From a virus, in IMG/VR virus record IMGVR_UViG_3300007538_000211, positions 1 through 22,637 of that record: a stretch of 22,637 nt of DNA; one strand, written 5' to 3'. How positions within the stretch are numbered: the first letter of the stretch is position 1; each line of letters opens with the position of its first letter. Of the stretch, positions 6,491-14,400 are shown piece by piece. The notes beneath the pieces were generated by a model. The model did not search any database. It was not told the origin of the DNA and worked only from the letters and a program-made list of their open reading frames with translations. A program made the translations under genes and the position numbers.

Positions 6491-6907
6491 ATGACAGAAG
6501 AAGCAGAATCCGCAGAAATACCAATGGATAAGCTGGCGCGGGTGTATCGAAAGATACGCGACGAGAAGCAACGCCTGAGCCGCGAGTACGAAGGTAAGAT
6601 TGCAGAACTAGAAGGCAAACTAGATCAGCTAAAAATTGCCATGAAAGATCAGATGCTGCGCTTGGGTACAACATCCATGCGCACAAACAGCGGCACCGTA
6701 TCGTTGGCTAAACACACAAGGTACAGCACTAACGACTGGGATAGCTTTAAACAATTCATCATGGAACATGACGCCGTAGACTTGCTTGAGAAGCGCGTTG
6801 CGCAGATCAACATGGCTACGTTCCTTGAGGAAAACCCCGGCGTCGTTCCCCCCGGATTGAACTCGTTGACTGAGTATTCGATTTCTGTCCGTAAGCCCTC
6901 AAACTAA
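6491..6907 (+). CDS. Coiled-coil phage protein of unknown function
   Basis: This 138-residue protein has a long charged helix at residues 12-60 (RVYRKIRDEKQRLSREYE and onward) with the heptad pattern of a coiled coil. A short beta segment follows (RTNSGTVSLAKHTRY), then a helical C-terminal domain with DSFKQFIMEHDAVDLLEKR and the NPGVVPPGLN turn. A helix-then-small-domain layout of this type is common in phage replication modules and recalls Gam-like nuclease-inhibitor proteins in its first half, but I do not see enough to assign that function. It is the first gene after the promoter at 6437-6464 and has a strong ribosome-binding site (AAGGAG, six bases before the ATG). The probable ssDNA-binding protein follows after 11 bases, which suggests a joint role in DNA handling. 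Confidence 0.8.
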   Translation: MTEEAESAEIPMDKLARVYRKIRDEKQRLSREYEGKIAELEGKLDQLKIAMKDQMLRLGTTSMRTNSGTVSLAKHTRYSTNDWDSFKQFIMEHDAVDLLEKRVAQINMATFLEENPGVVPPGLNSLTEYSISVRKPSN

Positions 6908-6918
6908 GGAGAAGTGAA

Positions 6919-7866
6919 ATGAGTGAAGTTGTTCCTTTTAACCCATCAAAATTGCCTGCGTTCGCAAAGAACCGTGGCGAACTGTCTGACCTTGCCAAGG
7001 CGCTAGCTGGTGGCTCTGGTGGTGGCGGTGGTGGCAAGCGCATCTCTATCAAAGGTGGTGTTTTCCGTCTGCTGGCTTCTGGTAAAGAAGTTGCTGCAAT
7101 TGACGAGCGCTATCTTGACGTAGTGATTGTGAATGCCGCACCCAAAGTCAGCCGTGTGTTCTACGCCAAGAGCTACGATGCGGCGACTGTCTCTGCGCCT
7201 GACTGCTGGTCGCCCGATGGTGAGAAGCCCTCCCCTGATGCAGAGAACCGCCAAGCGTCACGTTGCGCTGAGTGTGTCCAGAACATCGCTGGATCGGGTC
7301 AGGGTAATACCCGCGCTTGCCGTTACCAGCAACGTATTGCCGTAGTGCTCGCCAACGATATGGAAGGCGATGTCATGCAGTTAACTCTGCCAGCTAAGAG
7401 CGTGTTCGGTGAGGAGAACGGCGAGGAGCGTCCCCTGCAGGCATACGCCCGTTATCTGGTTGCGCAGAACGTCGACCCCTCTGAACTCGTTACCCGTATG
7501 AAGTTCGACACAAAGTCAGAGAGCCCCAAGCTGTTCTTCAAGCCCGTGCGCTGGCTGACTGATGACGAGCGCCCCGGGATCATAGAGCAAAGCAAATCAG
7601 ATGCCGCTATTCGGGCAATTACTATGACGGTTGCCAAGCAGGATAGTGTAGTATCTAAGCCCTTGGCTATCGAAGGTACCCGCCACGCCCCAGTAGAGGA
7701 AGAAGAAGCTCCCGCACCCAAGGCTAAGAAAGCCAAAGCTGCCACCGTAGAGGTGGAAGACGATGACGACGAGCCAACCGTGCGTAAGGAATCCAAGAAG
7801 CCAAGCGCCGTGCCGACTGCTAAGGCATCCTTAGCCGACATGGTAGATGACTGGGACGACGAATAA
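6919..7866 (+). CDS. Probable single-stranded-DNA-binding protein with acidic tail
   Basis: This is a 315-residue protein. After a short N-terminal helix comes a glycine-only linker (GGSGGGGGG at 31-39), then a predicted beta-rich core starting at RISIKGGVFRLL. It contains four cysteines that could bind zinc (C96, C116, C119, C134) and a second beta region to about residue 215. The tail from about 250 is low-complexity lysine/alanine/glutamate with a DDDD run and ends in DMVDDWDDE. An acidic, aromatic-containing last segment is the hallmark by which SSB, T7 gp2.5 and T4 gp32 recruit replication partners, and T4 gp32 also has a zinc site. The assignment rests on this architecture and on the replication neighbourhood. 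It has AAGGAG upstream and its own stop overlaps the AAGGAG of the next gene. Confidence 0.65.
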   Translation: MSEVVPFNPSKLPAFAKNRGELSDLAKALAGGSGGGGGGKRISIKGGVFRLLASGKEVAAIDERYLDVVIVNAAPKVSRVFYAKSYDAATVSAPDCWSPDGEKPSPDAENRQASRCAECVQNIAGSGQGNTRACRYQQRIAVVLANDMEGDVMQLTLPAKSVFGEENGEERPLQAYARYLVAQNVDPSELVTRMKFDTKSESPKLFFKPVRWLTDDERPGIIEQSKSDAAIRAITMTVAKQDSVVSKPLAIEGTRHAPVEEEEAPAPKAKKAKAATVEVEDDDDEPTVRKESKKPSAVPTAKASLADMVDDWDDE

Positions 7867-7898
7867 GGAGAAAGGGGGCTTCGGCCCCCGTTACGATG
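7865..7898 (+). promoter_or_regulatory. Hairpin-spanned ribosome-binding site of the HTH gene
   Basis: AAGGAG at 7865-7870 lies 25 bases before the ATG at 7896, too far for normal initiation. Between them a perfect six-base stem, GGGGGC (7874-7879) with GCCCCC (7884-7889), closes a TTCG tetraloop, one of the most stable RNA hairpins. Folding leaves three plus six unpaired bases, an effective spacing of nine. This is the arrangement known for phage T4 gene 38. No T-run follows the stem, so a terminator is less likely. Confidence 0.55.
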
Positions 7899-8174
7899 GC
7901 TTACTCACAACAAACTATACAAGCAGTTAAGAAGGCGCCTAAGACGCTGGGTAACCAGCTCGGGAGGTGGGCGGTGCATCTGGAGTTTCCTGTGGCAAAG
8001 ATCGCAGACTTGTCTGGAGCTACCCGGCAATCTGTCTACAACTGGTTTCATGGCGGGGAGGTGTTTGTTGCCTACCGTCCAGTCGTTAAGACACTTCTTA
8101 GCATATTTCAAACATGTACAACCGCCGATGAGGCTTGGAGAAAAGCATGCAAGGCATTCAACCGCGCACTCTGA
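7896..8174 (+). CDS. HTH DNA-binding protein (probable transcription regulator)
   Basis: This 92-residue protein has a Cro/CI-like helix-turn-helix at about residues 32-54: a helix VAKIADLSG, a turn, and a recognition helix ATRQSVYNWFHG. It is followed by helical segments to the C-terminus, including VVKTLLSIFQTC. It has no second domain, no peptidase and no dimerisation extension, so it is a minimal regulator of the kind frequent in podovirus-like phages. The ribosome-binding site is separated from the ATG by a stable hairpin, which suggests translational control. The next gene overlaps its last 28 bases. It may act on the promoter-palindrome at 6445-6461, which lies upstream in the same transcript, and so regulate its own synthesis; this is inference. 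Confidence 0.8.
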   Translation: MAYSQQTIQAVKKAPKTLGNQLGRWAVHLEFPVAKIADLSGATRQSVYNWFHGGEVFVAYRPVVKTLLSIFQTCTTADEAWRKACKAFNRAL

Positions 8175-8326
8175 CAAACGAAGAACTAGTCAACTACGCA
8201 ACGATTCAAGGCTTCAAAAACCTCCCGCCAGAGTGGGTAGAAGAGCTGGTTATTAGATTGGCGCTGACCCCAGACCAACCCCGTCAAGTAAAAGACACGC
8301 ACACAAAAGACCTGTTCGACAACTAA
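8147..8326 (+). CDS. Small unknown phage protein
   Basis: This 59-residue protein is not recognised by function. The pattern RTLTNEELVNYATIQGF followed by LPPEWVEELVIRLAL is the kind of short two-helix sequence found in many phage replication operons. The ATG at 8147 has GGAG six bases upstream (8137-8140). A TTG at 8135 would remove that site and is less likely. It overlaps the end of the HTH gene by 28 bases in another frame and is followed 14 bases later by the primase-helicase gene, so it is almost certainly in the same transcript. It has no cysteines, membrane helix or obvious catalytic motif. Confidence 0.6.
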   Translation: MQGIQPRTLTNEELVNYATIQGFKNLPPEWVEELVIRLALTPDQPRQVKDTHTKDLFDN

Positions 8327-8340
8327 TCAAAGGGACTGCC

Positions 8341-11280
8341 ATGACGCCGCTTGAGTTTTTAGCGGAGGTTCTGCCGTCCCCGGGTAACGGGCACTACTGC
8401 GTAGCGGAACTGACAATAAGAAAAGAACATCAATTTCTGGAGAGCATAAATGAAGCACAACCCCACATAGACCGCTGGCTTGATAAAAAAGCCGACATAT
8501 TCTTTGCGCTGGCTACGTTCAAAGAGCCGGGCAAGCGAGAGGCTGTCAACGCCAAGGTGATCAAATCCCTGTTCATCGACATGGACGGGTACACCACAAA
8601 GAAGGCGGCAGCTCTGGCACTCGATGCGTTCCTTAAGAAGACTGGACTTGACGTGTTTGGTGCGCCGTGGGTGGTGGCTTCTGGTGGCGGCATTCACTGC
8701 TACTGGCCCCTGACCCAAGAGCTAGAGATAGACGTTTGGAAACCTGTTGCTGAGAAGTTAAAGCGGCTGTGTGTCCAAGAGGGTATGAAGATCGACATGG
8801 CGGTAACGGCTGACGCCGCCCGTGTTCTGCGTATCCCCGGCACAACCAACTTCAAGAAGAAATACGGCACCCCTCGTCCCGTTAAGCTGATGTCTACGGC
8901 AGGGCGGTTTGAGTTTGAGGACTTGGCTAACTGTATAGATTCACAGTTGCGGGAAGAGTTTAAGCCGCTCCCCAATCGCATGATGGATATTGGCGGTACC
9001 CGTCCCAAGCGAGACCCCAACGCTACGCAGGTCAAGTTGCTGGACAACGCCGATACCAGCTTCGAGCAAATCTGGGACAAGACAGTCGCCGGTACTGGGT
9101 GCGGACAGCTTCGGGACTACGTAGAGAACGCCCAAGAGGACGGCAAAGAGCCGATCTGGCGAGCGCTCCTATCGTGGACTAAGTGCTGCTCAGACGGACC
9201 CGGGTATGCGGTCTGGTTAAGTGATCTGCACCCGTATGACCACGAGCGGATGCACCAGAAGATCATAGATATTAAAGGTCCGTATTCCTGCGAGAAGCTC
9301 GATAGCGAAAACCCCGGCATCTGCGGTACCTGTCCGCACCGTGGCAAGATTACCAACCCCCTGATTCTGGGGCGGGTGGTTCGGACTGACGACTCTGAGA
9401 AACAAATTGTCCTAAACCACGAACCCCCGCCACCAGAGCCGTTGGATGAGATTGAGGATGCAATCGACGTTGCCCCTCCGGTGGCACAGCAACAAGTGGT
9501 CACCCGCCCCCACGCACCCCGTGGGTTCACTTATGGACAGAACGGCGGCGTGTACAAGGAAGTAGAGATTGAAGACGCGCAGGGTAACAAGACCAAGAAG
9601 CAAACGCCCATCCTGCCGTACGACCTATTTGTGGTGGATATTCTGAAGCAAGAGGGGGAGCACATCGTTCACCTAGCGGCGAACCGTCCCGATGGGGCGG
9701 TAACGGTCATCCTTCCACAAAAAGCGGTGGTCAGCAAAGATGAGACCGTCAAAGTCTTGGCGTCTCAAAACATCATTGCGTCTTTCGGGAAAGGCAATGA
9801 CAACAATTTGTTTGACTATGTTCGAGGAGCAGTAGAGGACGCATCTATGACAAAGAAAGCAATCACAGTACCCACCCAGTGTGGCTGGCAAGAAGACGGC
9901 TCGTTCGTCTATAACAACAGAGTATTTACCAAAGACGGGCGCGAGACCACGGTGCCAATGCCCGGGCTGGAGAACATCAATCGCAATACCAACCACGCAG
10001 GTAGCCTAGAGAATTGGCGCAAGCCGTGGGACTTGCTGGTTCAGCGGAACATGAACACCATGCTGGCAATTGCGCTGGACTCGTTCGGGTCTTCCCTAAT
10101 GCGTTTCACAGACTATGACGGCTTTGTCTGGCACATTGGCTCAACCGAGTCGGGTACGGGTAAGTCGCTGACGTTGGAGCTAAAGGCTGGCGTGTGGGGG
10201 CATCCGATCAAGTACCGTACCAGTAAGAGCACATCCCCCGTAGCCATGCAAAACCGCTTGGGGCTGCTCAACAGTATGCCCCTGCTGATTGACGAAATCA
10301 CCAGCAAGAGCCGCAAGGACATGGAGTGGGCGCCGGAGTTTATCTTCGACGTTTCAGAAGCGCAGGGTAAGGACAGGATGGAGAGCGGCGCCAACAAAGA
10401 GCGCCTCAACAACAGCACATGGTCCACGAGCTGTACCCTGACCTCCAACGTCCATTTATCCGACTATATGTCTGGTGCGCGGCAACACAGTTCCAACGGG
10501 GAACTGCTGCGTATGCTGGAATGGACGCCCAACGTGGCTCTGGAGTGGGCTGATAGCGACCGGGTTATCTTGAAAAATGTGCGGCAGAACTACGGCGTAG
10601 CTGGCGAGGCGTGGGTTCGCTGGATAGTTACCCATCAAGATATTGTCCAAGAAGTCATGACTAAAGTCCACGCCAAGCTCAAGACGGTTATGGAGTTTGT
10701 GGATGATGAGCGCTACTGGCATGCCGCGTGTACCTGCTCTGTGGCATCTGCCATCCTGACGGGTCCGAAGTACGCTAACCTGCTGAACGTGCCAGTCAAG
10801 AACATCGTGGAAGCTCAACACAATCTCGTCAAGAAAGCCCGTGGCGTCCTGCGTAAGAACGTGCGCACCGCTGAGGATGTCCTGAACGCTTACACCCGGG
10901 AGAATTACGGCAACTTTATCGTCATCCGTAAGGGTAGCGACAAGGGTATTCTGGCTGGTTGGGGTAGCGGCGAGACCATTGACGCCTCAATTACCCGCAG
11001 TAAAGTGTTGGGACGGGTCGAGCATGAGGTCGCCGCCGGGGGGTATGTCGAATACTTCTTGGAAGAACAGCTTCTGAAACAGCACTGCGTGGCTATGAGC
11101 TTTGGTTACTCAGACTTCAAGAAGCAGCTTGAGGAGGCGTTCAAAGGCAGCATCCACTACATCAAGAAGGACATGCTGGCGCGGACCAAAGGCCCGAACA
11201 TGCGCGTAAATGTCATGCACATAACCCGTAAGATCGAAGAACTAGATGGTAATTCACTACCCGTGGCAGACTTTGAATAA
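8341..11280 (+). CDS. Primase (AEP-type) fused to DUF927-type helicase
   Basis: This 979-residue fusion has an N-terminal archaeo-eukaryotic primase-like domain with motif I at D80-M-D82 (LFIDMDGY), motif II at the SGGGIH119CYW strand, and the third motif around AARVLRIPGTTNFKKK. A zinc-type cluster follows at C317, C328, C331 and H333 (the GICGTCPHRGKI segment). From about residue 393 the sequence matches the DUF927 helicase family, including the CGWQEDGSFVYN segment, Walker A at G605-T-G-K608-S and Walker B at LLID651-E652. The C-terminal 200 residues are helical and may form a partner-binding region. The protein would synthesise primers and unwind the fork for the Pol A enzyme. AAAGGGA precedes the ATG. 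It is the largest rightward gene and appears complete. Confidence 0.9.
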   Translation: MTPLEFLAEVLPSPGNGHYCVAELTIRKEHQFLESINEAQPHIDRWLDKKADIFFALATFKEPGKREAVNAKVIKSLFIDMDGYTTKKAAALALDAFLKKTGLDVFGAPWVVASGGGIHCYWPLTQELEIDVWKPVAEKLKRLCVQEGMKIDMAVTADAARVLRIPGTTNFKKKYGTPRPVKLMSTAGRFEFEDLANCIDSQLREEFKPLPNRMMDIGGTRPKRDPNATQVKLLDNADTSFEQIWDKTVAGTGCGQLRDYVENAQEDGKEPIWRALLSWTKCCSDGPGYAVWLSDLHPYDHERMHQKIIDIKGPYSCEKLDSENPGICGTCPHRGKITNPLILGRVVRTDDSEKQIVLNHEPPPPEPLDEIEDAIDVAPPVAQQQVVTRPHAPRGFTYGQNGGVYKEVEIEDAQGNKTKKQTPILPYDLFVVDILKQEGEHIVHLAANRPDGAVTVILPQKAVVSKDETVKVLASQNIIASFGKGNDNNLFDYVRGAVEDASMTKKAITVPTQCGWQEDGSFVYNNRVFTKDGRETTVPMPGLENINRNTNHAGSLENWRKPWDLLVQRNMNTMLAIALDSFGSSLMRFTDYDGFVWHIGSTESGTGKSLTLELKAGVWGHPIKYRTSKSTSPVAMQNRLGLLNSMPLLIDEITSKSRKDMEWAPEFIFDVSEAQGKDRMESGANKERLNNSTWSTSCTLTSNVHLSDYMSGARQHSSNGELLRMLEWTPNVALEWADSDRVILKNVRQNYGVAGEAWVRWIVTHQDIVQEVMTKVHAKLKTVMEFVDDERYWHAACTCSVASAILTGPKYANLLNVPVKNIVEAQHNLVKKARGVLRKNVRTAEDVLNAYTRENYGNFIVIRKGSDKGILAGWGSGETIDASITRSKVLGRVEHEVAAGGYVEYFLEEQLLKQHCVAMSFGYSDFKKQLEEAFKGSIHYIKKDMLARTKGPNMRVNVMHITRKIEELDGNSLPVADFE

Positions 11281-11428
11281 GGGTGAGGGATTCTTTGTCC
11301 CCGGACTAGACGTAGAAAAGATCAGAGAGCGCGGACTCAAAGCCGCGCTCCCATTTCGATATAGAGTAAAAGCCACCCCCGGCATCAAGGATGGCAAACT
11401 CGGCGTCTGGTTTACCCGTCTGCCTTAG
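11246..11428 (+). CDS. Small unknown phage protein at the end of the rightward block
   Basis: This 60-residue basic protein is not recognised by function. It reads HYPWQTLNKGEGFFVPGLD, then a basic helix (KIRERGLKAAL) and a final strand KLGVWFTRLP. The opening tryptophan-then-GEGFFVP pattern is a recurrent style of short phage protein. It starts inside the end of the primase-helicase gene (35-base overlap, another frame) with only a weak GAAG upstream, so its translation probably depends on the gene before it. Its TAG stop shares bases with the stop of the convergent giant gene. It closes the rightward transcription unit. Confidence 0.6.
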   Translation: MVIHYPWQTLNKGEGFFVPGLDVEKIRERGLKAALPFRYRVKATPGIKDGKLGVWFTRLP

Positions 11429-14400
11429 CGTCCCAGACTTAAGAACCTGTCAGCAATCCGCATCTTGGCTTCGTACAGTCGTTTTAGACGCTCGTCTTTC
11501 TGTTGTTGAGTCATGTACGGGGACGCTTTAATCTTACGCTCAGTTGCTGCTAGCGCACCCAACCGTTGTTGAACAGTACCAGACACAGACATCAATGCAA
11601 TTTCGTTAGCGTTTTCTTGAGCAAACTTTATTGCTTCTGCACGTTGGCCTGACTGCACCAGCCGGTTATATGTGCCTTTTATCTGTTGAATCTCTAGCAT
11701 ACGATCGTAGGCTTCGTCCAGTGTTCCGCGTCCTTCTGCGTTCTGAAACAATCCACCAATAAAAGGTGTTTGATTTGGTTTCATAGACGGCGCTGCTATC
11801 TCAGCACGGGTGTCAGGTGCCAGCAACGGGTTAGCCAACTGAATAATCGCAATACCAAGACTACCGGTATACCCCCGAATCAAATGATCTAGGCTGATTG
11901 CACTCACGCCCAACTTACCTGTTACCGCGCCGAGCAATCTAGATACCTCCGTTGTGTTATCACGATAGCGGTCAGTTGCCAACATTTGAGTCCGTTCGCG
12001 CTGAGACTCAATATCTCCACCAAAGAACGATTTGCCTAAATACACTTCCGTTAAAGGTTTAACTGCCTGCGGCATACTGAATGGGTTGCTTTGCCCCAAT
12101 AACGTACGTAATCCTTTTAGTGCGTTGCCAGCCCGCTCGTCGCCAAATGCCACGTTTATCATAGCCTCTGGCAAAGCCTTAAATAAGAAACCCATCTCAA
12201 ATGGGATAGGCACTTTAATAAAACCTTCGCCAAACGGGTTTGGAACGAACCAGTTAGCGAGCCGTTCTTCAGGACGAGCCCGCTTGTACTCCTCGTCGTC
12301 TTCCATCAGCAACGCATACGCCATTGATAAACCCGCCATCAATACAGCGCGGCGAATCATCTTCTCTTTAATCTGCAACTGCTGGCTAAAAGGCAGCTCG
12401 CCTTTATAGGCGCGATAGAGCACGTCCAAACCCTGAATTTGCGCATTAAAGAACGGAATTAGCACAGACAGTACCTGCATACTGGGGGACACGCCTCGTC
12501 GGCTAAAGTTCATAGACTCCAGTGTACGAAGCAGTGCTTCTTGTTCAGATAAACCCTTTTTAAGCGAGTCTTCGTAAATAACAGCCCGAGTCGCAGAATC
12601 CCCCTGTAAAGCAAAAGCGTCTGCACGGGCAACCAGTTTATCCCAACCACTTCGACCAGAAGAAATGTCTTTGATGAACTTAGCCATATCACGTTCATCA
12701 CCGGAGTAAACGTTGCTACTAATAGCGCCCGTACTCATCAAAGCGTTTTCCGTTGGGCTGCGTCCAGCCACCATCTTAGCAAGCTCTTTCATTGAAGACA
12801 GAACTGGGGGAGCGTCTGTGCCGTTAGTTAGCCACGCGTTTAACGGATCACGAATAACTTGTCGAACCGCATACGCAGGGTTGCGCACAACAAAGTTTCT
12901 TAAAACCGTTGCAGGCACACCCATTGCTTTGAACACAACCGGGATGGTTGTCTTAATACCTTCCATGCCGCGCACAATAAGTTCGGCAGGCACGCCATAG
13001 GCATCGGCGTCAATCAACGCATAGTAATCTTCGCCTTTGCGTTTAAAACGCACAACGTCTGCACTAGCAGGTCCTTTACCTTTTGTTAAGCGTGTTGCAA
13101 CGCCCAGCTTTTGCAACATAAATGATGTTTCTTTAACCGCTTGGTTACGCAAACCCATCCGTGTAAGCAAAAACGTGTTTTGAGCGGCACTGGTAAAGAT
13201 CGGCAAGATTGATTTATTGTCACCAATCAGTTGCTGCAAAATGGGCTCGTCCTTGATATTGGACAGGCGAACTGCACGCTCTTTGTCGATCATCAAATCA
13301 ACCGCGCCGTCTTTAATACGGTAGAACGGCACGTAAGTAATACTCTTAAGTTCTGCTGCTTTTTGTTGTGTCAAATAACCTGTCTGAACAAGGAAGTCCA
13401 GCAAGCCAGCGTTATATTCTTTATACAAGTTACGCGCAGCTTTAAACGCTTTCTCCGCTTCCGGATTCAGCGCCAACTTTTGCAATAAGGCTTGATACTC
13501 TGCTTGTGCTTTAGCCGGGCTCTCAAAATTAAGTTTGTCCCAACCTACCTGTCGAGCGCGTTCGCCTGCTAAATACAGCGTAAAGTCAACTTCCTGCTGA
13601 GTGTCACTACCAAGTTTAGCTTGGGACAATGCCTGCGCTACGTCCATCATTGACGTACCTTTGGTTGAGCGGTACAACGAGGTTGTTACCCCGTTACGAA
13701 CAGACGTTTCCATGACAACAGGGCCATTAGTCATAAACTGACCGGCAAATTGCGACACTTGCTGACCAAAACGCAACAAATAATTAACGTTAGTCGCTTC
13801 TTCGCTTTTAATTTGCCCAGCGCTTACGCCTTTTCTACCAACGGTTTCTGTTGCCGCGTACTGGTCGATAAGCTGAACACGCCCCGTTAAACCAAACAAG
13901 TTACCAAATAAATTGTCAATGAACCCTTTTGGCTGCGCCACAACAGAACTGACCGGCTCATTTTTACGAACAAAAGAAAACACGCCTTTAGACTTCTCAA
14001 CAACGCCAACACTTTTAGGCGCAAAGCTAATCTTTTCTTTTGCTTCAATAAGCGTTTGGATAGGCGGTCTATCGGCTACCCAGTTCGGTGCCTCAAACGT
14101 AGGAGGCGCAAGGTTAACGGTGTCAACCATGCGGACAAGCCCGTCAGAACTTGCAAAGACTCTATTCGCTATTATGTTAAGTTCATCAGCAGGAATTGCA
14201 GAAGCGTCTTTAAAAAGCGTAGCGACTACGTCAGAAAAACCGTTTTCAACAAGATCGGCGCTGTTTACAGTCTCCTTCCAATAATTGTCAAAATCGTATA
14301 TCGTGTCTCGCCCAGTTAACCTGTCTTGTGCTTCTACTAAATCAAGTGCAAACCGTTTAAGTTTTTGCTCTACAAGTTCAACACTTTTCTTGTCAACATC

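Noticed and set aside
7874-7889. Intrinsic terminator after the SSB-like gene
   Set aside because: The stem is strong but is followed by GTTACG and a start codon, not by a T-run, and the downstream genes would lack a promoter.
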